Positions 35,001 through 45,120 of a DNA stretch of 64,000 nucleotides are shown piece by piece. Both the position numbers and the translations under genes were made by a program. The notes under the pieces were generated by a model. That model was not told the DNA's origin and did no database searches. It saw only the letters and a program-made list of their open reading frames with translations. Each line of letters begins with the position of its first letter. Within the stretch, counting starts at the first letter, position 1. Origin of the DNA: Gigaspora margarita (lineage: Eukaryota > Glomeromycota > Glomeromycetes > Diversisporales > Gigasporaceae); the NCBI GenBank assembly GCA_009809945.1, contig WTPW01001138.1:169100-233099 (forward strand). Direction: 5' to 3'.

Positions 35001-36662
35001 AGGATTTCACAAATTAATGAAAGGTAAATTTGGATTAGATATTGCTCACTATGTTTCTCTCCCTCATTTGCAGAAGATGCTTTATATAAAACTACAGGAC
35101 AAGAGATTGAGCTATTTACTGATGATAATATGTACCTCTTCTGTGAGAAAGGTATTAGAGGAGGTATTTCAATGGTAAGTAATCATCAAGTTAAAGCTAA
35201 TAACCCACAATGTTCTGATTTTGTTCCAGGGACAGAAGAAGCTATGAAAAAACTCTATACTTGGCTATTATATGTTGATGCCAATGCATTATATACTGGA
35301 GCAATGATGCAACCTATGCCAATAGGGGGACATAGATGGATAACGCCAGAAGAAACTCCAGACCTTTTTAATAAAATTACCAAGTGGGAGATCCCTGATA
35401 ATACAGAAAAAGGCTATATTTTGGAAGTTGATCTTAACTATCCATATAAATTACACAAAGCACATACTTCATATCCTTTAGCTCCTGAAAATATCAAGAT
35501 TTCTAAAGAGGAAATGAGTAAGTGTGGACAAGAGATTATTAATGATTTAAAACATTATACAAAGACTAAAAAACTCGTTCCAAATCTCAATAATAAGAAA
35601 AAGTATATAGTTCATTATCGAGCATTACAATTTTATATAAAGCAGGGAATGGTACTTACCAAAATTCACCAAGCTATAGAATTTAACCAAAACCCATAGA
35701 TGAAGCCTTTTATAGAAGAATTGGCAAGATCTCATGCTTTAGCTAAGAATAATTTTGAGAAAAATATGTATAAGCTCCTTGGTAATGCAAACTATGGAAA
35801 AACTGTAGAGAATATACGCAAATATCAAAGAATAGATTTTGTTAGACCAGAAGGAGAATTGAAAAAGTTTAAAAAATTAGTAGCTGATCCTAGTTATAAG
35901 TCACATAGAATTTTAGCAGAGAATTTAGTAGGTATTTCTCGTCATCAATCAAAAGCTAGACTTAGTAAACCTATCTTTATTGGTATGTCTGTCCTTGATG
36001 AAAGTAAGATTACCATGTATAATTTCTATTATAATATTATAAAAAAATGATATGGAGATAATGTTGAAGTGGTATATACTGATACTGATTCTCTTATATT
36101 ATTTATTCAAACTGAGAATGTTTATTAAGATATGGCAAAGATGCATGAACATTTTGATTTTAGCAATTATAAGCCAGAACATTTTATATACAAAGCCCTC
36201 AGAAAAGAAAAGATTATTTTGAATAAAAAAGTTCCTGGTAAGTTTAAGGATAAAAGTTGTGGTACTGCTATGTGGAAATTTTGCGGACCAAGACCTAAGC
36301 TCTATAGTTATATTCTTGCTAATGGGAAAACAGACTGAAGAGCTAAAGGGGTACAAAAGGTAGTAGTCAAAAAGAACCTTACTCATGATATGTATGAAGA
36401 TTGTTTAAAATCTTGAAAAGAATGTATAGTAACAATGTATAGATTAGAAAGTAAAGACCATATTATCAGACTTCTTCGTTCATCTAAAGTTGGTATTAGC
36501 CCTTTAGATACTAAGAGATGGATTTTATCAGATGGAATTACCACATTGGCTTTTGGGAATTGGCGTATTATTGCATATAAGAAATTTATAGCAAGAGGAA
36601 TATCTCATGAGGAAGCTAAAAAAAGAATGATGATGCTTGAACTAAAACCAGAATATCAATAA
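32014..36662 (+). pseudogene. Family B DNA polymerase (Polinton/protein-primed type), disrupted
   Basis: It starts at ATG 32014 with a zinc-finger-like CKSCG...LCQHY that is split by a MITE (32053-32332); removing it with one duplicate keeps the frame. Next come an N-terminal CILENLYP region and a DTETL exonuclease-type motif (~33705). An HNH/endonuclease-VII-like insert follows (WICEKVF...RDHDHITGNYRG...HSICN, 34267-34370), then FHNLGKFDAHL. Polymerase motif A is YVDANALY (~35270), motif B is KLLGNANYGKT (~35770) and motif C is YTDTDSL (~36075). Frame changes occur near 33545-33590, 34120-34145 and 35066. In-frame stops lie at ~32407, 32570, 33070, 33121, 33282, 34621, 34912, 35697, 36048, 36126, 36336 and 36414. 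Most sit where Trp, Gln or Arg would be expected. All catalytic motifs remain readable, so the decay looks recent. Confidence 0.85.
32053..32332. mobile_element. 280-base hAT-type MITE inside the polymerase gene
   Basis: The ends CAGTGTTGTACATTTTGG and, inverted, CAGTGTTATCACGGGACA are hAT-like. Flanking 8-base duplicates are GCTGTGGG (32045-32052) and GCTATGGG (32333-32340), differing at one base. Both internal ends carry repeated TTGTCCAAA motifs. The coding frame of the polymerase is continuous across the site if the element and one duplicate are taken out, so it inserted into a then-intact gene. Confidence 0.85.
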
Positions 36663-36694
36663 TCAAATATTTATGATTGATTTATTTTTTATCT

Positions 36695-36883
36695 ATGGTA
36701 GAAGAAAGTTATATAAGCCCTATAGATACTAAGCGATGGATATTATCTGATAAAATAACTAGTTTGCCATATTATCATTGGCGTATACAAGCATATAAAA
36801 ATTTTATATCAAATAGAATATCTCCAGAGTTGGCTGAAAAAAGAGCTTTAAGCATTAAGCTCTCAAAGAAGTATCAAAAATGA
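36695..36883 (+). CDS. Small protein resembling the polymerase C-terminal tail
   Basis: This intact 62-codon frame runs from ATG 36695 to a stop at 36881-36883, 33 bases after the polymerase stop. It shares SPxDTKRWILSDxIT, then WRIxAYKxFI, ISxExAxKR and a final LxxxYQ with the last ~65 residues of the polymerase (36474-36659). It looks like a tandem duplication of that tail module that has become its own gene, or is reached by readthrough. Function unknown. It carries no stop, unlike its parent. Confidence 0.6.
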   Translation: MVEESYISPIDTKRWILSDKITSLPYYHWRIQAYKNFISNRISPELAEKRALSIKLSKKYQK

Positions 36884-36969
36884 AAGTGTATCCCACATAT
36901 CTAGCTTACAGCAATAAGTTAGATAAATAAATATATAGTTAAAGTTAATATTTTTTTTTAAATATAAAA

Positions 36970-37319
36970 ATGTTTAGACCCAAAGAGACATTGTGAAGCA
37001 ATAATGATTACGCCCAATACATGTTAACCAAATATGGGTTAAACTATATCAATAATTTAAAAACACCAGAAGCTTGGTTACGATTTGCTAGTATCATCCA
37101 CCCAAATATATACGTAGATATTTATTTATTCCTAGATATGAAATTAATAGTAAGGATCATTGGAAAAATTTTGTATTTCGTATTAAAAATAATTTGACCA
37201 CCTATAAGCAAATAGGTAATGACCCTAAATATAGAGATTTTAAAGTTCAACTAGCATCATGCATCATTATTTATCCAGAAGACATATCGTTTATGGAAAA
37301 AACAAATCAATTCAGCTAA
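36970..37319 (+). pseudogene. Accessory protein of the Polinton-like element, unrecognised
   Basis: It reads from ATG 36970 (MFRPKETL) with a TGA at 36994-36996 where Trp is likely. It continues through SNNDYAQYMLTKYGLNYINN and LKTPEAWLRFAS, then changes frame near 37115. It resumes with RRYLFIPRYEINS, HWKNFVFRIKNNLTTYKQ and ends at TAA 37317. Total length is ~115 residues, basic and aromatic-rich. I recognise it only as a type of protein seen with such elements in these fungi. Small DNA-binding or capsid-like roles are both possible. The frameshift and stop keep it out of simple ORF searches. Confidence 0.5.
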
Positions 37320-37352
37320 AATAATCCAACATGCAGTAATTAAATAGCTTTA

Positions 37353-37395
37353 TTGGTTGGTAGTATGTGACCCCTAGATCACAATGTCATATTTC
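37353..37395. promoter_or_regulatory. GTGACC-n4-GGTCAC palindromic motif, copy 1 (diverged)
   Basis: TTGGTTGGTAGTATGTGACC then CCTAGATCACAATGTCAT aligns with copies at 38695 and 38923. The dyad GTGACC CCTA GATCAC is at 37367-37382, with one arm mismatch. It lies 118 bases upstream of the RING-like gene. It may be a regulatory site or a remnant of a dispersed gene family whose N-terminus (MGHVLP) contains this sequence on the other strand. Confidence 0.4.
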
Positions 37396-37512
37396 ATGAA
37401 TTTTCTAGCAAATTCCAGTTGTTTCAAGAGCTTGGGACAAAAAGTATAAAACCCTATCACTTTTCTCATCTATTTCAAAAATCGCATCTCAAAAATTAAT
37501 CAATTTCTAATC

Positions 37513-38458
37513 ATGAATATATCTACTTCTGCATCAGATATTCTTAACCAAATATCCAATATATGTTACATTTGGCAAAAACCAATTAAAAAACCAGTCA
37601 CTGTCTTGGAATGTGATCATATCTTATATTTCAACTATGCTATTAGATTTTTTGCAATTAGTGAAAATATTACCTGCTCAGTTAGAAATTACCAAGATCA
37701 AATAAAAAATATAGAAGCAGTTGAAGAGGATATCAGTGATCTTGCAGAAGCTTTAAAACCTGGGAATACTCCTAAAGTTAAATTTTTTTCGAGAAATTTC
37801 TATTGCAGAGCAGGCCCATAGGGGCGAGTTACACTCATGGCTCTTTGAATCTAAAGATTTATCCCATTCTGATGCGATAGAAAAAATATCTCCTTCGACT
37901 GCACAGAGATTTCTTCTCTTATACGAAAATATAGATCAAGCTGAAAAATTACTTGCTCACTTAGAAAAAAATGTGATTCATGCGAAAAAAGAAGTCATCT
38001 TGTCTTATTATCAGCTCGGGAAAGCAGATGCAGAAAAACTTAAAGAGTTACTAAAGATACTGACCCCTCTACGCACAGTACAGAATAAGATAGTTGCTGA
38101 TATTAAGAAATTACTNCCTAGTGATACTTCAGTTAATGTTATAAAGAAAAGAATTGCTACAGCTCGAAAGATTTATGATATCTTTAGCACAATTGGTGAG
38201 GATAAGATCCAACGAATCAGAAATTTTAGCGCATCAAGTATTGGGGCTTTCAAAAAAGATGAATTTGAGTTTATTAAAACCGGAGATAACAAATCTAAAT
38301 TTAGAATAGAAAGAGAAAGTTCGAATATATGGACGGACTTCTATATATTGCAGAGCAATGACCCAAAGAGTCTTAATTCTGGTACAAATTCTTTAGAGTC
38401 AAATTATACAATTGATGTATCATTTATGGATGATACAGAGATGATATTAGACAAATAA
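37513..38458 (+). pseudogene. Degenerate RING-finger-like/coiled-coil protein, frameshifted
   Basis: The first part (37513-~37790) opens MNISTSASDILNQISN. It holds a RING-like layout C-x2-[C to W]...LECDH...N[C to Y]A...TC-x-V-[C to R], so at least three zinc ligands are lost. In a T7 run (37783-37789) the frame shifts; one T fewer would join it to a long second part. That part begins EISIAEQAHRGEL, continues through a helical Lys/Glu/Leu-rich region (KEVILSYYQLGKADAEKLKE) and ends at TAA 38456-38458. The total is ~315 residues, with one N at 38116. Possible roles include ubiquitin-ligase-like or structural, but the missing ligands argue against RING activity in this copy. Confidence 0.55.
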
Positions 38459-38518
38459 TGATTTTTATATCATATGACATCGTGCGGTTTTGGCTCGACT
38501 TCATATGATCAAGTGTAT

Positions 38519-38713
38519 TTAATTTGCCGATCTAATATTATAAAGGGTTATAACTCTTTGAGCTTTTTTTAGTTCTGCATTTTCAGCTTCGACCTCTGCA
38601 AACTTCTTTCTAAGTATAGGAATTTCAGCATTCTTCTTTCTAAGTTTAGTAATCTCAACTAAGAGTTTAAAATTTAATTCTTTAAGTGAATCAATTGGTA
38701 GTACGTGACCCAC
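38519..38713 (-). pseudogene. Coiled-coil gene fragment (LRKKxAEIP/AEVEAENAELK type)
   Basis: The 64-residue minus-strand frame MGHVLPIDSLKELN...LRKKNAEIPILRKKFAEVEAENAELKKA is a strong heptad coiled coil. It resembles the N-terminal part of an abundant repeat-rich coiled-coil family in Rhizophagus. It stops after one repeat set, so it is probably a fragment. Its start codon overlaps the GTGACC palindrome. Whether it is expressed as part of the element is unclear. Confidence 0.4.
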
Positions 38714-38735
38714 AGGTCACAATATCATGTGATTA
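38695..38735. promoter_or_regulatory. GTGACC-n4-GGTCAC palindromic motif, copy 2
   Basis: TTGGTAGTACGTGACCCACA followed by GGTCACAATATCATGTGATT. It contains the perfect dyad GTGACC CACA GGTCAC at 38705-38720. It is almost identical to copy 3 over ~40 bases. Confidence 0.5.
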
Positions 38736-38922
38736 TTGCGCTTTGTATAATATAGTACATGATCTTGAATTGAAATTTGGTTATCCCATAGGTATAATTT
38801 ATTGTTATACATGTGAATATTTAATATTTGTTGACCACTTGAGGACACATTCTTATAAAAACAATATTAATATATAAAGACAGTAACTGTTATCAAAAAT
38901 GGTATTTGTTAGTATTTCAAAA

Positions 38923-38963
38923 TTGGTAGTACGTGACCCATAGGTCACAATATCATGTGATTA
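38923..38963. promoter_or_regulatory. GTGACC-n4-GGTCAC palindromic motif, copy 3
   Basis: TTGGTAGTACGTGACCCATA followed by GGTCACAATATCATGTGATT. The perfect dyad is at 38933-38948. It lies ~180 bases upstream of the next plus-strand gene (39144). Confidence 0.5.
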
Positions 38964-39143
38964 CTATGCCTGGACATGCATGTCTAGTTTAATAAAATAC
39001 AAGTATAATTTATTTGTAATTGATTTTTTCTGAAATAAATTAACATACTAAAATTGAATTGCATATTCATAATGTATAAAGTTATTAAATTCAATAGGAT
39101 ATAAATTGTATAATCTCTAAAACACACTATAATAAGATGTAAG

Positions 39144-39792
39144 ATGGTTGGCATAAACACTTGTGAAACTGATTGTACTGATGCTGAATGGATTGAATAT
39201 TGTAATATGCCACAAATTCGTGATAATGAAACTCTTAGTGAGTGGATGAAACGGATTTGGGAACGTCTTACATATTTCAGAAAGAATAATTTATTACCTA
39301 ATGAAAGTAAAAAATATCTTGAAGCTAGGAGATTAATACAATTGCCGAATAGTGGTTCTTATGCTCCTGAAATTGGAATAGCAATATGTTTCTCTTGTAA
39401 TCAGTTAGTATATACTGGACAAAGAAAAAAGAATATAGGAAATTATAACTATATAGGAATGGAGAGACATTGGAAATTTATGTACTGGTAATAAATACTG
39501 TAGTATAAGTTATAATGAGTACTTGCTAAAAGTCAAGAAAAAATCTATTTCAGGATATGATTATAATAATGAGTATGCATTGCATCGATATAGATTATGG
39601 ATACAGAATGCTATCAAAAAGACCAAACGTGCCAGAGAAATTGGTAAGAAAATTCAAGCATGTACAATAATACAACGTAAATTTATTGAATATTATTATT
39701 GTCCCAATGGTCTCTGTGCTTCAGAACTTGCTCAACATTACAAATTATTATGGGTGGTTCAGGAAGATATGCATCAAGTTAACAATATATAA
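39144..39792 (+). pseudogene. Zinc-finger/basic accessory protein, frameshifted
   Basis: The first frame (39144-~39480) reads MVGINTCETDCTDAEWIEYC...AICFSCNQLVYTGQ. Near 39470-39480 one base displaces the frame, and the correct continuation is GNLCTGNKYCSISYNEYLLK joined to the 39523-39792 frame. With the join there are CxxC and CxxxxxC pairs that could bind zinc. They are followed by a basic helix (IQNAIKKTKRAREIGKKI) and the tail YCPNGLCASELAQHYKLLW ending at TAA 39790-39792. It totals about 215 residues. The tail wording recurs in my memory of Rhizophagus mobile-element proteins; no function is known. Confidence 0.5.
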
Positions 39793-39799
39793 TGCATCA

Positions 39800-40025
39800 A
39801 ATATTTTATTTAATATTATAAAGGGTTATCTTATAATTATTTTATATAATAAATAAGAGTTATAAAATTATTTTTTTCATGTAATTTCATGTAATTTTAT
39901 GGCTTTTCATGAAAGTTGTCTTATAGTTATTTTATAGAATAAATTAAAGTTATCAAATTATTTTTTCATGATATTACATAGCATTCCATAACTTTTCATA
40001 ATATTACATAGCATTCCATGACTTT
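39800..40025. repeat. Imperfect tandem duplications upstream of 40018 ORF
   Basis: The ~75-base block CTTATAATTATTTTATATAA...ATTATTTTTTTCATG is repeated at ~39918. The ~35-base block ATATTACATAGCATTCCATA/GACTTTTCATG is repeated twice (39970-40030). It is noncoding and probably contains the promoter of the following gene. Confidence 0.55.
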
Positions 40026-40640
40026 TCATGAAAATTATTCAAGCCTTCTTACTCAACTACTACCTTCATTAATAAAAGCTAGATGGATTCGGCTTACAAC
40101 TCAAAAAAAAAATCCATTATCAGAAAGTGAAGCAAGTAGTATTAGCCCTAGTATTGAGGCATTTTTAAAACATGAAGCTGATAGATACCAAAGAAAAAAA
40201 AATCTCGATATAATCCTACAATAGAAGTAGAGACAGAGTCTCATTGTATAGTAATACCAGTTTCAAAACCTGAAAAGTCAGGATTCGAAGAAGAGACAAA
40301 ATCTCAAATCTTTGATTCTTCCTCTAATAGCTTGCTTTATAATACTAATTTTGCTCCATTATACTCTGAAGAAGAGGTTAATGCTAGAATTAAAGAAGCT
40401 AAAGATAATTTACGTCAAGAATTTATTAAATCTACTGAGGAAACCTTAAAAACTATTAAGCAACAGAAAGATATAGAATGCAATCAAATTAAGATAGATA
40501 TGAATAATAGAGCTAAAAATTTATTTGAGATTACATTGAAAAAATATATCCGAGATGGTACTATATTTAATCTTATTCATGCATTAGAAGAGAAAGATGG
40601 TAGGTTATATCCTGATATATCTAGATTTAAAGGGTTATAA
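40018..40640 (+). pseudogene. Charged coiled-coil accessory protein, frameshifted in an A9 run
   Basis: The first part, MTFHENYSSLLTQLLPSLIKA..., ends in RYQRKKN at an A9 run (40194-40202). Adding one A joins it in frame to SRYNPTIEVETESHC, then NTNFAPLYSEEEVNARIKEAK and a long Glu/Lys-rich helix, ending YPDISRFKGL and TAA at 40638-40640. This gives about 207 residues in all. The C-terminal third is predicted coiled coil by eye. Function unknown. The break could be a real indel or a sequencing error in the homopolymer. Confidence 0.5.
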
Positions 40641-40750
40641 TTAAGAGAAGAATTGATTTATACATTTTTCCCATATAGAAATATCTCGAAACTCAGCTTC
40701 CTCAATGCATTAGATTGTATTATTGCAATGTAATATCCCTTCAGAACTAA

Positions 40751-41270
40751 TTATTTTTTTTTGAGTGAATTAGAAATTCGAAGCTTTGCTTCCTCATCTT
40801 TATTATAAACAGAAAGTGAAATAGTAATACTTTTTCCGTTAACTGATGCTGTAAACTTACTCTTTACTATAGGTTCCCAGCCAGCTTGATGTTGCCATCT
40901 AGTACCAAGAATAAATAATGATATATCATTACAATTATTATCTTTTTCTGTTGGTAAAACTGAAAACTCATCCAAAATTGTTAAGGTATCATTTCCAATA
41001 CCTATAGTAACAGGTATATCAGAAAAGCTTCCAATAGATTGTTTTTCACCTACAGCACCTGTTAGTCTATAAACCTTTTTTTATCTAATTTTAGCCCAAA
41101 ATATTTTATAAAATGATTTGTGATATTTTCAGAAATATGTGACCCATCTGAACCTGTATCGAGTAATGCATGAGGTATTTCTAAATTATATACTTTGCAT
41201 GAAATAGTAGTGTAATTATTGGGTTCTTTTATTTGCAAAAAGTTTATTTTTAATAGGTCATGCCAATTTT
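40751..41270 (-). pseudogene. Retropepsin-like aspartic protease domain
   Basis: On the minus strand a frame downstream of the Gag-like gene reads FLQIKEPNNYTTISCKV, then HALLDTGSDGSHIS, the active-site DTGS of retroviral-type aspartic proteases. It continues with LKLDKKRF to a stop near 41073. One frame over it continues RLTGAVGEKQSIGSFSDIPV, IGIGNDTLTILDEF and ILGTRW to TAA 40751. That last segment is the typical ILG-type C-terminal motif. The domain is thus nearly whole but broken by one frameshift. Upstream it is separated from the Gag frame by two TAA codons in QY*EAQLY*NW. In retroelements this enzyme matures the Gag polyprotein; it is not a Polinton component known to me. Confidence 0.7.
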
Positions 41271-41286
41271 AATATAACTGGGCTTC

Positions 41287-43950
41287 TTAATATTGTTTTA
41301 TAGCATAATTTAAAGAAGATCCTTCTACCTTCTCACAATAATTGCTTGAAGTCAAACACGAAGTGTCCTGCTTCGCAGAAGATACTGGCATATCATTTTC
41401 TGAGCATGCAAGAAAAAATGGTTCTAAAATAAATTGATACTTTTTTATTATATTTTCCCATACTTTGTCTACTTCTTTATTTGTATAATTTTTTGAATGA
41501 TACGAATAAAATGAGTCTTTCATTTCAGAAAATAATTTACTAAGATCTGTATATATTTCAGTTAGAATTTCTTTAGGACATTGAGAAATATATCTTGTTA
41601 AAACATATTTAACCGATTCTAAGAATATCTGATTTTCATTAATAGCTTTTTTATGTCTTGAAGAGTCACTCCTATGGGGTCTAGTTTTTGGTTTTTTGGA
41701 TTTCTTTTTTATAGAAGACTTAGAAACCCCACTTTTTTTTTAAATTAAAACAATTAGTTTCTNTATATTCAATCTCACTATTTTCTTGATCACTTTCTTC
41801 TTGGCTACTTTCTTCTTGATCGCTTTCATTAATTATATATTCTATATCTTCTTCTGATTGGCTTTGGTCTATATATTCGTATTGAGAGCTAGTAATATTA
41901 TTAATCTTTTTTGTCTTTCTAACTTTGGGACAATTCTTTTTTGTATGGCCAGGTTTTCCACATATAGAACAGTATCTTTCTACTTTCTTTGATTTTGTTN
42001 ATTTTTTAGCTATAGGCTTCTTTGTANTATATAATTTTTNGGATNGTATATTGNAATTNGCATAGCCTAATCTTTTATATAATTCTTCTTCAATAAAATT
42101 TTTTAAAGCATCGGGATCTCTAGATGCATTATCAGAATACCCTAGTCTTTGAGCTAAAAAATCTAATTCGTTATATGCTTTTTTATATATAGAAAAAATT
42201 TCACTAGGTATTGTATTAGATAAAATTATAGGAACTAATGAATTGCTATTAACTTCATTATATGTAAAGGTAGAAGGTTTTTGCTCAAGCCATGTGTCCT
42301 TAACAGCTATAAAGAAAGCATTTATATCTAATGGATTTGTTATTTTTACTCTTGTAAATAATTCATCAGGTAAATGAGTCCACAATATGGCCAATGCATC
42401 CTGGTTATTATTTGGTGTTTGTAACAATAAAAGACGAATTCTGTTTTCATAAGTTTGAGGAGTATCAGTAGGGTTAAATTTTTCTTGTGCTAATCTGGAT
42501 AAGGAGGCATTGCGTGATCCTATTGTTTCTTCATGATATTTATGCNGTAACCAAGCTAAGAATCNTGCTGGNGTATNAATATTTGTACCTGCAGGATATT
42601 CAGCTAGAACAGGTGTATATTTACCAGACATTTTAGATTTTAAAATTTTAGCTTTTACGGCATCATTAAATCCAGCAACTGCTAATGCACTTCCATATGC
42701 AAATACTTATACTATTTTATTATAATATTCATTAGGAGGTTCCTGTCCTATATATTGGGGGATTTGAGCAATCAATGGGGATAATGAAGACATAACATCT
42801 GTTAAGGTTGCCATGTTTGCTATATTATTCTGTAGCACAAAAACTTGTTGATTTAAATTAATAATTAATTGTTCAGAATTTCAAGCATGATTTTTCCACT
42901 TACCCCACTTGTTGTCTAGTTGAACATCAGCAAGTAATAAATCATTTTCTAGAGTCTTGCATTTATTTTTTCATTTGCTATATCGATTTTATGTAAGATT
43001 TAAAAGGTGCATAGTAATTGCTCCATCTGTTATACATTCTTGTAATTGCTGATGGGTTCGTCTATTTTTGAATCTTAATGCAAATCTTTCTAGAAGCGAT
43101 TCTAATATTTGACTTTTTTGTATACGGATTGTAATTCAACCATCAAGCTCTCGAGATTTAAATATATTATGTTGTGTTCTGTAGGCCTTATAAGCCTGAT
43201 GAAGAAGATCATAGTCATTTTGAAGCATGGCTAACTGAGTTTGAGAATCAGCAAACTGGGTCTGGGAATTGGTTAACTGGGTTTGCAAAGTTATTAGCTG
43301 GGTCTGCAAATTCACTACTCGATTTTCTGCATTAATTGCTCGAGCATTTGCTCGTGAATATATTTGTAGTACCAATTTTTCAAACATTTCTCCGGCATCA
43401 GAAATTATATCAAGATTTTCTTTAATATCATCTAATGAAGGTGCTATTGTAATTGGGCTTTCAAAATATTCTCTAATGCTATTAACCTCTCATGTAATTC
43501 TGCGTTTCTGGATTGTGGCTTGATTTTTAGGAAGAGATAATGTTCAGGAGGATCCTGCTGGTTGTGCTATTTCTATAGTATCATTGAAATTTTTATTGCG
43601 AAGCAATGATCCTTCAGATCTATATAAAACAAGTATTTTTTCATTAAGCTTGTCTATTCCATTCTGAAAAATTGCTAATCGTTTTTCTAAATAATCTATA
43701 TAATTCTCTTGGTTTATAGAATTTTGAAGCATCTTTTCTAACTGTTCTTTAAGATTAGATATTTCTAAATCACAATGGGTCTAGATCCTCATCTCGAATT
43801 AAGATTTCTTTTTTGAGATATTTAATATAATCTTCTTTTAAGACTAGATCCTGCTGTAATTTGCAGACTTGATTTTGTATTGTTAATAAATCACTTTTAA
43901 ATTGATTGATTCTACTAGATAATATATTTTCTAGTAATGCCAACTTTTTT
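41287..43950 (-). pseudogene. Gag-like protein with coiled coils and CCHC zinc knuckle
   Basis: The minus-strand frame is the same from 43732 down to 41720, interrupted by TGA/TAA codons at ~43544, 43490, 43136, 42995, 42985, 42885 and 42715. N-terminal coiled coil comes first (LENIL...EDYIKYLKKE; NLQTQLITLQTQLTNSQTQF, 43240-43330). A capsid-like helical region follows, with FAYGSALAVAGFNDAV, FLAWL.HKYHEETIGSRNASL and LWTHLPDELFTRV. The zinc knuckle CSICGKPGHTKKNC is at ~41935-41976, and then an acidic tail. At an A9 run (minus strand, ~41733-41741) the zero frame ends in KKKWGF. The +1 frame is open for ~150 more residues (SGVSKSSIKKKSKKPKTRPH ... KDSFYSYHSKNYTNKEVDKV) to 41287. Several N bases lie at 41.76-42.58 kb. 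The start is uncertain and may lie in the 20-base gap to the integrase. Confidence 0.7.
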
Positions 43951-43969
43951 CAAACTATAATAAGAAAAG

Positions 43970-45120
43970 ATGTTATCTATTCCTATTATTCATGTAGATT
44001 CTGAAAAAGCTCGTGAATTAGATATATCTATTGCTTTGCATAAAATTTATTATCAATCTAATGGCTATCAAAGAACTGCAAAAAAATTGTATAAAGCTTC
44101 TCTAAAGGCCGGGTTCAACTTTGTTGAGAATGAAGTACGTGATTGACTTGAAAAACAAGCTTTATTTCAAATTCATAAGCCTCGGCCAAGATTTATTTCC
44201 CGAGTTTTATTTAATACAATTCAAATTCCTAATGAATGTCATCAGGCTGATATTCTCTATATGCCTTATGATAAAATTGGTAAAATAACCTATATGTTTT
44301 GTCTTAATATAGTAGATATTGCTTCTAGATATAAAGCATCAGTTCCAATTGGAGGTATTATTCTCAATATCGAAGATTTTGATCTAAAAAATATTTTAAC
44401 TTCGAAAGCTGTTGCTATAGCATTTAAAAAAATCTTTAATGATCCCAAGTATCCACTTACTTACCCTAAATTATTGTTAACTGATAAGGGTTCAGAATTT
44501 AGAGGGGATTGTGAAAGACTGATGAAAAAGCATGGTGTAAAAATTCAAAAAGCTAATTCTAAACGTACTATGGGAATTGTTGAAAGATATAACCAAACTT
44601 TAGCAGAAAGACTATTTTGAATACAAGATGCATCAGATTTGCTATTGCCAATATCTGAAAGATCTAGGGCTTGGGTAAAAAATCTTCTAATTATTGTTAA
44701 AGAACTCAATAATTCTGTAATTAGATTAATTGGCATGGCTCCTGCTAAAGCTATAAAAATAAAAAAGGTTATTTCATCATCTTCTAAAATACACAATGGA
44801 TCCATGAGCTTTGAAGAATCCAAGCTATCATATAATACCCCTGTAAGATATTTACTTGAACCTGGTGAGCTTGAAGGTGGGAATAGACATAGTACTGATT
44901 GCAATTTTTCACCTTCTATTTATTTTATTAAACAATCTTTAGTACAAAAAAATCAACCAGTATTGTATTGGATTGAAGATATTAATGGAAATGGACCAAA
45001 ATGGTCTTTTGTGAGAAAAGAGCTTTTAATTGTCCCTCCTAATACAGAATTACCTCCTCAGTGGGTGCTTACGAGTTGAGCCATGCTTAAAATTCCTCTT
45101 CTCTTTCCTCATCTGTTATA
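43970..45120 (+). pseudogene. Retroviral-type (rve) integrase of the Polinton class, three TGA codons
   Basis: ATG 43970 opens one frame to TAA 45118-45120, broken only by TGA at 44144, 44618 and 45077. The first two fall where Trp fits (VRD*LEKQ, RLF*IQDA); the third may be the true end. The N-terminal helical region (LHKIYYQSNGYQRTAKKLY) matches Polinton integrases. The catalytic core shows the first Asp in HQADILYMP, a VDIASRYKA strand, the second Asp in LLTDKGSEF and the Glu in IVERYNQTL, i.e. a complete D,D,E triad. The C-terminal part ends with PVLYWIEDING...EELP-type residues, possibly a chromodomain-like tail. The enzyme would insert the element's ends into host DNA. It diverges from the Gag-like gene with almost no spacer. 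Confidence 0.85.

Noticed and set aside
38686..38877. 63-residue plus-strand ORF with two CxxC pairs
   Set aside because: It starts inside the GTGACC palindrome, antisense to the coiled-coil fragment. The Cys spacing is not a known finger and support is too thin.
32014..45120. TGA read as tryptophan (an alternative genetic code or a mitochondrial-plasmid origin) in the Polinton-like element
   Set aside because: At first sight many TGA codons fall at Trp positions. But TGG is also common in the same genes, TAG occurs at likely Trp sites (34912, 35697, 45411), TAA occurs at likely Gln sites, and the unrelated Crinkler copy shows the same Trp-to-stop changes. G to A and C to T decay explains all of them.
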